The notes beneath the pieces were generated by a model. That model made no database searches. It was not told the DNA's origin and saw only the letters and a list, made by a program, of their open reading frames with translations. A program made the position numbers and the translations under genes. This document shows, piece by piece, positions 21,363 to 30,927 of a stretch of DNA of 64,000 nt (the stretch's first letter is position 1; every line of letters starts with the position of its first letter). The stretch lies in assembly GCA_943737045.1 (NCBI GenBank), contig CALSFV010000040.1:372001-436000 (forward strand). The letters are read 5' to 3'. This stretch comes from Parapristionchus giblindavisi. Taxonomy: Eukaryota > Nematoda > Chromadorea > Rhabditida > Diplogasteridae.

Positions 21363-22223
21363 ATGAGAGTGAACTTGATCATGATCAAACTTACTGCGTT
21401 TATCTTCGTTTTATTTGTGACCGTGCAGGTAAGCGATTTAACAGGAACCGAAGAAATAAAAATTTCATGATACAAAATGAATTTTGAGAGTGCATGAATT
21501 TTATATGGTAACTAAAATGTAAGTTTAGAAAAAAACCAGTAGATCTGTATTTTCCGACCAAGTTGTGTTCACCTGTTACAATTTTAAAGATAAAAATTCA
21601 AAGCGAGCGATGTTCCCGATTGCAATTCAATTTCCTGAACATTTAGGCCAACGATAACTCGGGGAGTGTCAAAACTGGTTCGAATAAGCCCTTTCCGACG
21701 GATATTGGGGCTACTTCCACAAAAGCGTTTGTCATTTTATTTACGTATTACATATATTACTTATTAAATCAGTTGTTCTTAAATTATTCTGTGGCACTGT
21801 CTTGCAATAACACGTCTTATCGATTTCTTTCGGTCATGCCTTCGTTATGGCTCGAGATTAGAGATAGTTACTTAAATAGTGTTTATTTTATTTTATTTAT
21901 TTTTTAAAAATTTATTTTAAGGTCGCAAAACGCAGGATCATTGAATCGCGTTGTTCGACGCATTAAGGATTTTCGCATTATCCATCCTAAACCGGGTTTA
22001 TTTCACTTTGGCGATCCTAAACCGGATTTTCACATTGGCCATCCTAAACCGAGGTCCGTTAGTTAGTTAGTTAGTTAGTTTTTCAGACACAGATCTTTCA
22101 CACTTCGAGATGACTTATCAGCTTTTTAAGTGTATTTTACGGTATTGATTTTTCAGGTTCGGGAAAAGAGGTTCAAAAGCGAAGTCCATCTTTCATCATG
22201 CACGTAACAAATTCGGTTCATGA
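21363..22223 (+). CDS. Short secreted peptide precursor with HPKP repeats (exon model tentative)
   Basis: Exon 1 (21363-21428) is a signal peptide (MRVNLIMIKLTAFIFVLFV) with donor CAG|gtaagc. Exon 2 starts at 21647 (ANDNSGSVKTGSNK...); its donor is uncertain. Exon 3 (21922-22053) encodes three imperfect repeats, IHPKPG / GDPKPD / GHPKPR, and exon 4 (22157-22223) starts FGKRGSKAK and ends FGS. The exon 3-4 join creates PRFGKR, a typical amidation plus dibasic cleavage signal of RFamide-type neuropeptides. Against that, the paralogous last exon at 23045 has FDNG at this place, so an antimicrobial or other secreted peptide is equally possible. Confidence 0.45.
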
Positions 22224-22451
22224 ATCACAATGTCCAAAAAGTTTTGAAAAGCTCGAAGATTTTTCCATATTTCAGCATTTTTCCTAGCAAAAGAAAACAT
22301 TATTCTGTTTTCATGATATAAAAAATACATGAACATGAGATTTCTCAACGACAACGATTTAATGTCCTTTAATTTTCTTTGAATGCAAAAATTCTAATGA
22401 TAAAATTTAATCGAAAGCATTGTTCCGAAATTAAATTTCCCCAACATTTAG

Positions 22452-23147
22452 GGCGACGATAACGCGTTGAAGTTCGATCTTGATTTCGATAAATCCCCCC
22501 ATTCACCACTTCGGACCAAGATTGGGGCTACCTACAATAAAGAGTTTGTCATTTTATTTTCTTATCAGTTGATCTAAAATTCAGAGCGGAGAGTAATATC
22601 CTTTAAATTGAACATCAGGAGATCAATAAATGTTGGTGTCACAGACTTTTACCATAATAATATTATTTTTATTATTAATTTATTCACCATGAAACGTGTC
22701 ATAAACAATAAATGAATGAATGTAGTGGCAATACTGAACGAAGTATTGGAATTTTTTAAAAAAGTAGTAAGAATTATGTATACCTTCAAGAGAATTTCAT
22801 TGTTACTCCGGTATTTCGAAACTTAAAGTCTACTTAAACTACATCACAGACTTGAAGTAGACTTTAAGTCTACTTAAAGTGAAAAAACATTTGACGAACT
22901 TCATTACAGTATACCACACCACTTTAAGTAGACTTATGTTTAACTTTAAGTAGACTTACAAGTCTACTTCAAGTAAAAACTTTAAGTAGACTTTACGTTT
23001 CGAATACCAGAGCATGAACTAGATTTCCAGTATTGATTTTTCAGGTTCGACAATGGAGCGAAATTCAGTATATCGGGCGCCGATTCCTTCGCTAGACATG
23101 GAGGAAACGAGTTCAGTGCACACTTCCAACTGACCAAACCGTTTTGA
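22452..23147 (+). CDS. Paralogous exons of the 21363 peptide gene
   Basis: Exon at 22452-22577 (GDDNALKFDLDFDKS...) matches exon 2 upstream, including conserved IGAT and EFVILF codons. Exon 23045-23147 (after TGATTTTTCAG) encodes FDNGAKFSISGADSFARHGG and continues to LTKPF-stop; its end aligns with the out-of-frame region behind the earlier stop at 22221. No own signal-peptide exon was found, so this may be an alternative 3' set for the upstream exon 1 or a partial tandem duplicate. An inverted-repeat element (22809-23010) sits between the exons. Confidence 0.4.
22809..23010. mobile_element. Inverted-repeat element built of AAGTCTACTTAAA motifs
   Basis: Ends GGTATTTCGAAACTTAAAG and the inverse CTTTACGTTTCGAATACC. 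The interior repeats CTTTAAGTAGACTTA in both orientations at least six times, allowing many foldings. Confidence 0.65.
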
Positions 23148-23537
23148 AGAAATCGATAATGTTGACAAATCGATAATGTTGATAAATCGACAATGTTGAT
23201 AAATCGATAATGTCCCTCAAAATAAAGTATTATCATGTTATCATGCTACACAATGAATTTTGATAGTAAATAAAATATGTATGGCACCGTAAGAGAAACA
23301 GAAAGTCAATTTAGGGTAACAATATTTACCCGGCAAGTTGTATACATATCTGTTATGAGATTTAAGAATGAAACTGTATGAGTTTGTGCAGAGTCTGATC
23401 AGAAGACAGGACGCACACCGTACTCGATTAAGCCCCGCCCCCATTTTCCTTTACCCGGCTCAATTTCCCCTTCTCCTTTACCCCCGCTCAATTTTCCAGC
23501 ACGGACTGATCTTTCGTGGGACTACACCTTCAGAGAA

Positions 23538-23806
23538 ATGAAGAAGAAGAATAAGATTAAACTTTGTGTGTTTATCTGCTCGTTATCGGTGCAATTGATT
23601 GGAGTGGCTATTTATGCTTACTATTTTTTTAGTGAGATATTTAATTATTTATTTATTATTTGATGACTTATCGAATATCAATTAATTAATTTCATATTAT
23701 TGATTGATTTGATTGCATTGCATTGATTCGTATTGCAGATAAAGACAAAGAAGCTCCCTTCAATGCAACTAATCGATTGCCGAATGCGACATTACAAAGT
23801 GAATGA
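23538..23806 (+). CDS. Short single-pass membrane / secreted peptide (53 aa)
   Basis: Exons 23538-23631 and 23739-23806, phase-1 intron (A|gtgag, acceptor TTGCAG), 162 nt coding. MKKKNKIK leads into a hydrophobic segment (~residues 9-31) and a tail NKDKEAPFNATNRLPNATLQ with two NAT sequons. Start follows CACCTTCAGAGAA, a likely trans-splice acceptor; AATAAATAAA lies 40 nt after the stop. Architecture and tail (NK..., P.N.TN.L) match the 17-399 family though the hydrophobic core differs. Confidence 0.6.
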
Positions 23807-23913
23807 CTTTCAACTCTTTTTTTTCTTTGACTATTTAACTTACGATAATAAATAAATTGTTTTGTGAAACACATCCATTTCCTAACTATTGAGATGCAGA
23901 CTACCATATTCTT

Positions 23914-24135
23914 ATTGACCGCATAAAATGCACTTGTTTATTTGGTACGAGTGCCACAGCCACACTGAATTTCTATGTTTAGAGAGAGAGTCGAAGCGAG
24001 ATAGTACGTAGATCAGAGTGAGAGAGAGCGCGAGGAGGGAAGGAAGGGAAAGGGGGGTTGATCGATAGAATATTTCCGCGTTTATAATTAGCCGCAGTAG
24101 CAAGGAAGTTACGCAAGTACATTGTATACTACAAT
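23914..24135. mobile_element. MITE family A, inverted copy
   Basis: TTATTGACCGCATAAAATGC at the left and GTACATTGTATACTACAATG at the right; core is the reverse complement of 2683-2903. Confidence 0.7.
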
Positions 24136-24582
24136 GTTAGATCGATCACTAACAATGGACGTACCATACTTTACGGAAGAGATTCTGAAATCGTCATATA
24201 CTCGCATGGACAGCTAGCTGAGGGTGGCCCAAAAGTAGTTTCAAAAGGTGCTAGTTCCAGAGCAGTAAAATCGTTAACTCGCTGGACCTTGACCCCCTGT
24301 GTCGACCCTAATTTATCTCCTATTCTTGATTATATATACAGTTCCTACAATGTTGATGAAACATGAAATTGAATGAAGAAAATGGGCGGTAGTCAAATCA
24401 GACGAATTATCGATTTTCCAGAAGTTCATACTAACAACTTTTGAAAATACTTTAGGGCATCCCTCAACTAGCTGCATATAGGTCAGCGTATAGGTCAATT
24501 TCAGAGTAGATGAATTAGTAATCGAGAGAAATATCTAACAATAAATCTGCTGGGACAAATAAACGTTGCTGGTACACAAAAT

Positions 24583-24916
24583 GTGAATCATCTCATTCAT
24601 TGATACCAATGAGAGTTTCCACTACGTTTACTATCATATTGTGCGTATAAAATGTACTTGCATAAGAAAATGACACTGGGCTCTAAAGAACGGAAGTCGC
24701 TCAAAGGCTAGATCTCGCCCCGCCTCTCGATTATCTCTCCGCTGCCTAACCCGGCTGACCTTCGCCGAGCGCTATTTGATATATAAACGAGATCGGCATA
24801 GTTTCTGAACCATACAAAACAAGAAATAGTATCTTCTACAAATAAAACAAGTCATTTTTATACGCTGAATATTGTTGATCATCCTCACAGTATCAACCGT
24901 GTCAATTACAGGCACT
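24583..24916 (+). pseudogene. Microprotein exon split by a MITE
   Basis: 24545-24636 matches the leader and first codons of the gene at 18492 (minus), and 24871-24905 (TTGATCATCCTCACAGTATC) matches its hydrophobic segment. A family-A-type MITE (24637-24871) lies exactly between. A second element at about 24928-25313 removes the exon end. The gene copy is therefore broken twice. Confidence 0.45.
24637..24871. mobile_element. MITE with family-A termini and a different core
   Basis: Ends TATTGTGCGTATAAAATG and TTTTTATACGCTGAATA. Core shared with 28295-28536 (CTAACCCGGCTGACC region) rather than with the other family-A copies. Confidence 0.65.
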
Positions 24917-24927
24917 TTCCTGGTTTT

Positions 24928-25313
24928 TGGCCCGGGGAGAATTTGCATTAAACTCGCTATCATTCACTACTCGCCATTTCTTAACTAGTTTCTATTTCTC
25001 CATTGAGCGGTCTAAATGTGATGTAAAATGTGTAAATACCGACCCTGCCTTTACGGAATGTGAAGGCAAAATGAAGAATTGCTCTCTTTATTTTCGCACT
25101 CTCTCGTTCAAATCCTAATAAAATTTAATATTATTACAAATATCTATAAATGCCGTCTTCCTTCTTTTTCGTTTCAGTCCAGCGCTCTCCCATTTCGAGG
25201 AGAGGTCGCATTTGGACAGCCCTCTCTAAAATGGGAGGGCATGCCTCCCCCTAACAGGGGAGCAGATCTGCTAATGCAGAACTTATATTAATTACTCCGG
25301 GCCAAAAAACAGG
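24928..25313. mobile_element. Inverted-repeat element with GTTTTTTGGCCCGG-type ends
   Basis: TTTTTGGCCCGGGGAG at the left pairs with CTCCGGGCCAAAAAA at the right. Inside, 25175-25260 repeats the stem-loop segment of the candidate RNA at 5371-5520. Confidence 0.5.
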
Positions 25314-25502
25314 TCTATTATGGTTAGTTCATTGATTTGATGTTGTTGTTACACTTTTTGCACATTATTTGATTACTCTTTTTGATTGATTGAAAAGAGA
25401 TTTCTCTTTTTTATACTTTCGAATAGGAACGTCATGCTAATAAAAATGGTAGGCACAATTTTATATTGTATTTCAGTTTTATACAAATTATTTTTTTTTG
25501 CT

Positions 25503-25730
25503 TATGCATCGTTACATTTGCCTTACGTGCCTATGCAGTAAGGCGGTGTTATATTTTTCAAAACGTGAACACGCCGTAACGACGGAGACGCGGCGGAAGG
25601 GGTTACGGCGTGCGCACGTTTTCAAAATGTAACACCACCTAACGCCGTTACGGGTGACGGGTTCGTCAACGGGAATTTTGTAGCGTGTTGGGTCTCGAAT
25701 GGAAAACCCTGATGGGTCATTAAAGTACTG
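25503..25730. mobile_element. MITE family F, copy 1
   Basis: GCGGTGTTATATTTTTCAAA-ACGTGAACACGCCGTAAC and the inverse GTTACGGCGTGCGCACGTTT with CAAAATGTAACACC form a GC-rich hairpin at 25532-25645. The flanks repeat pieces of the same family. Another copy is at 34869-34985. Confidence 0.6.
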
Positions 25731-25887
25731 CAAAATTATGAGGATAGAAAAAAGGGATTAGAATGACTGTGACAAAGAGAGAGAGAGAAAAAGGCTATAT
25801 ACTTATAGCTATGATCCCTCAGTTCAATGAGAGAACCCGTCAAATTCAAATTTAATAAAAATAAATTTTTCAATATTGGAATTTCAG

Positions 25888-25946
25888 GTAAACACGCTGT
25901 TCTGTCACATTCAACGACGCAAGAACACCGTCCACCACAATTGTGA
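25888..25946 (+). CDS. Exon 2 of a microprotein family member
   Basis: After the acceptor GGAATTTCAG the frame reads (G)KHAVLSHSTTQEHRPPQL then TGA, closely matching the tail exon of the gene at 17750-18179, including the polyadenylation context AATAAATGTTTAA. The corresponding first exon is not identified; MITE family F lies where it would be expected. Confidence 0.4.
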
Positions 25947-26073
25947 CCAATCTCATCCTCTTCTTGATCGCTTTTTAGACTTAAGATTCTGAAAAAAAAT
26001 AAATGTTTAAACCACGCCTGTGTCGAAATACATTGGAATCTTTCGGGAACAATCCTTATTACTAATTGTTATA

Positions 26074-26962
26074 TTAGGTTGGCGGGAAAGTTTTGCATGG
26101 TTTTTATTGGTTTTAAAAATAACTCCTAAACGAACGCGAGGCAGAATCAAAGGTAGGCGCCATCAGTGTCCACCACCTTCTGCCAACGTGTGGGCAACTG
26201 GTCGATGCTATGCTTCCAGAAGCTGAGGGGCTGGTTATCGAAGAAGTCGGAGAGTGTCTGTCAAAGGTCGCGATGTGTTCTGGCTGTTCATCCTTGTCGA
26301 CCCACCAGGGGCGGTGCACCAAATTATCGTAGAGGACCTACTTTCCATCTCCAGTGATCAGCGTGTTGAGAAATGGGTGGCGGTGGTTAATGGAGAGCAA
26401 TGAAGATGATGCATCAATGCGACGCTGGAGGTCGAAATTCGACAGAGCATGGGTAACCCATCTCCCTAATTGTTGTCCATTTCCATCTTCCTCAATCCTT
26501 CTTCAATGGTACTTTGGTGCACCCCAAGGGACTCCGCATACGCACGTGTGGTTTGATAGGGGTCAGCATCCACCTCCTCCTGCATCGCCTCCAAATCCAA
26601 TTCCAGAGGCCGACCGGAGCGGTTTTCGTCGTCTAGCGAAAAATCGCCAGATTTGAAACCGCGATAGTAGCGCATGATGGATGTGACATCTGCACCATAA
26701 GCCTGCAGTAGGTCCTGATGGGCGACAACCGTTGGCTTCTTCAGATGGTACAGAAGACACAGGGCGTGGCGGAGATGAGTTCGATCTGGCTCAAACTTTG
26801 AAGTCATCTGACCTGAAAAGAAAGCCTCTGAGACTAACTGACATGCGTTTAAGAAGCACATCACGCACGCTATACACGCACAACACGGCAATAAATAAAC
26901 TCGAACGAGTACGGAATATCGGTAGACAAAGTGAACCGTGCAAAACTTTCCCGCCAACCTAA
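26074..26962 (-). mobile_element. mariner-family transposon, internally deleted
   Basis: Perfect-looking inverted termini TTAGGTTGGCGGGAAAGTTT flanked by TA target duplications. On the minus strand an N-terminal helix-turn-helix region is open (26466-26807: KFEPDRTHLRHALCLLYHLK, and the SGRP linker motif). Further on, the first catalytic region (LITGD.KW) is present but contains an in-frame stop, the central part is deleted at about 26240-26270, and the C-terminal region (FWKHSIDQLPTRWQKVVDTD) follows. At 889 bp versus roughly 1.3 kb for a full element it cannot encode an active transposase. Confidence 0.9.
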
Positions 26963-27121
26963 TATTTTATATTTGCTCTCTTTCTTCTGTTGACATTACT
27001 TCTAGTCCTTGTTGATAGAAAAATATGAAACTGACTCAATCCTACGGAATTATTATTCTAACACGGTACCATTGCTTGTTTTCACAGATCTTATTCACTT
27101 TATCATGTACTCATTATATCG

Positions 27122-27263
27122 ATGCGTTTATTCACCATTCTTACGATCATTATTCTTCTATTCTTCACATCTGGAACGATTTTTGTTGTATTTTATAGTA
27201 AGTTCATCAATTATGTTGATCTACATTGTTGTATCTATGATGTTATCAATTTCAGACAAATAA
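27122..27263 (+). CDS. Microprotein family member with shortened tail (27 aa)
   Basis: Exons 27122-27197 and 27256-27263. Exon 1 (MRLFTILTIIILLFFTSGTI...) is almost identical to that of the 17-399 gene. The 58-nt intron ends ATTTCAG and exon 2 gives only NK before TAA, because the segment encoding the rest of the tail is deleted relative to member 1. Downstream sequence (GTACATCATTCTAATC) is still homologous. May be a functional minimal peptide or a decaying copy. Confidence 0.45.
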
Positions 27264-27734
27264 GAAGGCGTACATCATTCTAATCCTTTTCTTTTTTTTC
27301 TATTTGCCATTATGCTTTCCATTCGACTATTATCGAGTTGGACATCTTTATTGGGGAAAATATTACAAAATGTTATTTATGATAAAACATTTCTACGCTT
27401 ACAATTTTCTAGGCTATTTATTTATAATCAATATATTTATAATCGTTATTTATTATAGCGTATGACCGTTGTATGGTATAAAATATAACCTTCGATGCAC
27501 AGTTATTTTAGATAAAGAAGCAACAAATTTGTATTTGAGCATACTTATACTCCAGAATTTTCGAACGACTATGATATTAGTATGATATTAGAGAATGGAA
27601 CGTTTCCTGTGATTTTCTATATAATTCAATCACATTTCTTGCAGAAACAAGGCATTGCAAGCGTACATCTGATTGGGAGAGGAGCTTCTCCAAGGAGATA
27701 TAGAGCAATCTGCAGCCAAATCTTTTGCTTATTG

Positions 27735-27737
<3 letters not shown>

Positions 27738-27772
<35 letters not shown>

Positions 27773-27783
27773 TATTATTATAA
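27738..27783. repeat. (ATT)n microsatellite
   Basis: About 15 ATT units with one ACT interruption. Confidence 0.9.
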
Positions 27784-27909
27784 TACAAGGATACCGTACC
27801 TGATCACCACATCCTGAAAATTGAATTAAGTATTCTGATATTTTTAAAATCTCTTCATACGTCATCGGTCGACTTGTGCCATCTTCGTACACTCGAGAAT
27901 CCTCAAATA

Positions 27910-28129
27910 ATTATTGATCGTATAAAATACACTTGTTTATTTGGTACGAGAGTAGCCAACCACTGCCACAATGAATTATGTTTAGAGAGAGAGCGCCGGT
28001 GAGAGAGTAGGTAGATCAGAGAGAGCGAGGATTGAAAAGTGGAAAGAGTGGGGAGTTAATCGATCGTTCTTCCTCTGTTTAGCAGCAGTAGCAATGCTAT
28101 TATGCAAGTACATTTTATACGGACAATAA
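27910..28129. mobile_element. MITE family A, inverted copy
   Basis: TTATTGATCGTATAAAATAC and CATTTTATACGGACAATAA termini; core reverse-complementary to 2683-2903 with few differences. Confidence 0.75.
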
Positions 28130-28294
28130 CGTGCTTTGTAAAATTAGAAACACTATAGCAATCTTAGACTACAACTGAAGCGACTTTGACAAGTATCCAA
28201 ATACCGTGTGTGCGCGTTTCGAAAACCAGGAAAAATCTTCTTTTTTTAATCAAAAGTGATCGTCATCGGTGAAAATGAAGTGCACATTCGCTGA

Positions 28295-28536
28295 TATTGT
28301 CCATATAAAATGAACATGCATAAGAATATGACAAACTGTATGTAAATACCGAGGCAACGGGCGCCTGCACTCTCCCCCATTCCTCTCGATTACCTCTCCT
28401 CTTCCTCTCACCTAACCCGCCTGACCATCGCCGCGCAGATTCAATATGCTAAAGAGATCCTTCTAATTTCGGAGCTATGCAAAACAAGAAATAGTCATAC
28501 ATACAGAGAAAAGAAGTGATTTTTATTAGCTCAATA
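28295..28536. mobile_element. MITE with family-A termini and alternative core
   Basis: TATTGTCCATATAAAATG at the left; degenerate right end. Core related to 24637-24871. It lies immediately 3' of the peptide gene at 28565-28672. Confidence 0.55.
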
Positions 28537-28564
28537 AATGACAGGCTTAATTTTAAAATGAATA

Positions 28565-28672
28565 TTAAAAATTAAAACTGACATCGTAGTGACAGGTGGG
28601 ACTATAATTAAATTGAGATGCAGCAACCGAAATAAGGAGTATGCAAATCAGAATACTTCTAAAAGTCATCAT
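28565..28672 (-). CDS. Short secreted peptide (35 aa)
   Basis: Single exon: MMTFRSILICILLISVAASQ is a convincing signal peptide with an AAS|Q cleavage site, followed by a mature peptide of about 16 residues ending FNF. The upstream region (28780-28980) is the same block found upstream of the microprotein genes (TATTCTAGAA-AAATAG and GAGTCAGA-TGATCT), so a different coding sequence sits behind the shared control region. Small size keeps confidence moderate. Confidence 0.4.
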   Translation of the reverse strand: MMTFRSILICILLISVAASQFNYSPTCHYDVSFNF

Positions 28673-28842
28673 TGATTTGGTGATCGAATAACGTTTGATC
28701 GAACCTTTTATATCGATCAAACGGGTGTTTTTTTAGCTTGTTGAATGTCATCGTGTTATAATGACATTCCTTAGGATCGAGTCAGAGTGATCTCTTTTTC
28801 CATCAACATGGGCTATTGTCATGAATCCTCCTATTCTAGAAT

Positions 28843-28970
28843 AAATAGAAAAGATAACAAATAGTAATATGAACAAATAAGAAATATAACGATTAGTAAT
28901 AAGAGCAAATAGAAAAGATAACAATTTGTAATATGAACAAATAGAAAAGATAACAATTAGTAATATGCAA
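28843..28970. repeat. Four-copy tandem repeat of about 33 bp
   Basis: Units of GAACAAATAGAAAAGATAAC-AATTAGTAATAT; single copies of the same motif occur at 7424, 14072 and 17592 upstream of module genes. Here it has expanded. Confidence 0.7.
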
Positions 28971-28980
28971 AATTCCTGAA

Positions 28981-29691
28981 AGATTCCATTGTATTTCGAA
29001 ATAAACGTTGTTTAATTAATAATTATTTTTCAGAATTTAAAAAAAAAGTAGACCGTTGAGTTTGCATGATGGACTCCCGACGGACTCTTAACGAATAATT
29101 CGACATGTTTCCCATGTTGAATCAGTAAATTATCTTGCCACAATTGCATCGTGTTCTATAACCGGTGAAAGCACAAAAAAATTATGAATGAAATACATAC
29201 ATATTAAATTCCCATGTTCAACAGCGGCCGAATCAGTAAATTATCTTTCAGTGATCTGTACGTTTTGGCTCAAAACAATTCATCACATTTCAAATTCTAT
29301 ACCTATCGTGTTATACAACAGACGAAAGAGCAAAAAATTATAAAAAATATCATGCTCAGATCATTCAAAACTGTTTTCTTTTACAACGGCTACAACGACC
29401 TATGTACAAAAGTAACTTTCACTCTTACATATGTGATGAAAACTGCTTATGATGACTGTACTACTCAAATTTTCCTCGTGGAATTGGGCTAGATTAATCG
29501 ATTTTTCTTAGGTATCATCAATATATTTGAAATAAAATCGTCTTTATTCTGTTTTGAATTACTTCAAATAAGGGAACAATAATTAATACACATATATCAG
29601 ATCTCCTTATAGCAGAGATCATTTGTACACATGTTTCAACCAAAGAATCAATAATTTGTCAAAAAATCAATAATAGTTAAGGGCTACAGTA
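28981..29691. other. Intergenic, no supported gene
   Basis: A 92-codon + strand frame at 29214-29492 shows no domain, start context or splice support. The stretch is the 3' flank of the TIL gene. Confidence 0.4.
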
Positions 29692-30866
29692 TCATTGAGT
29701 CTTCCTCGTGGGACACATCGAGGGAGGAATACACACTGACTCGTGGACAGAGATTCGAATGTAGCCCGGCTCACACTCGCATCCGGGTGCGCCGCAACCG
29801 GTTGCACAATTCTGTAAAATCATTTGGTTTATAATGGTCAATGATAATAAATTTATCAATTTAGCATTTTAACCAATAGTTTTTTTAGAAAAAATCAGTA
29901 ATAGTCTTCTTCTAATTCAAATAGTCAAAATCGTCATTGTTTATAGACAACCCCCGAGCAAATTTCACTTACCAGGCACTCTCGTAGATAAATAAATCGA
30001 GATAGCATTGACAGAGCGGAGTGTTTAGTATACGGTCGTTGTGGATTTAGAAAACGCAGAAAATACCGTAGAGAGTTTCAACTCTACTTGGGTGGTCCCT
30101 ATACATACCGGTTGACGATTGAAGCAAGTCGGTTCGCACTTGGTTGTGCACTGCTTATGAACTTCGTTCTCTCTGCATTCATCTGAAATCAATATTACCT
30201 ATATTTTTAGTGCCAATAATATTGGATCTGTTATGCAACAAGTTCGAACACGCACTTCGATGAATGATTTTTCACTGGATTAATCATTAATTTTCATGCA
30301 GTATTACTGAATTTTCTTCAATATCATAGCTCCAATGACGTATACTTTCATTGGATATACCAAAATAGCCGTTCTATACCTGGTCGTTCTTCCCTCCTCC
30401 CAAAAAGATTCATCCTATGCCCCGTCGGTCTCGTAGGAGTGCATTGACTCACGCTTATACAGACAGTGCCTTGTCTAGAAAACGACATGCCGATCAAAAA
30501 ATCGAAGAAATATTTAAATATTTAAAAAATTCATACAAAAGATATAAAGATCAAAAGATCAAAAGTTCTACGAACCGCACGTATCCAGGAACACATTGGC
30601 ATTGAGGGTGAGCGCAGCCGGCAGAGCATCTCTGAAAAGCAATTTTGAAACTTTGGCATGCCTCATTGCAATAATATCATTGCGATCATATTATTCAACG
30701 GCGTAAAGAAAAAAAATATATACTGTGAAGAAGCAAGTTTACCGGATGCTGATTTCTACACGTCGGTTCACATCTGGAAGCGCACGTTCGCCACCGCTCA
30801 TTCGAAGGACAGGATCGGGCTGGAAATAATATACAACATGTTTATTATTATTATTATTATTATTAC

Positions 30867-30927
<61 letters not shown>

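Noticed and set aside
28843..28970. CRISPR-like repeat array
   Set aside because: Units are directly tandem without unique spacers, and the genome is eukaryotic.
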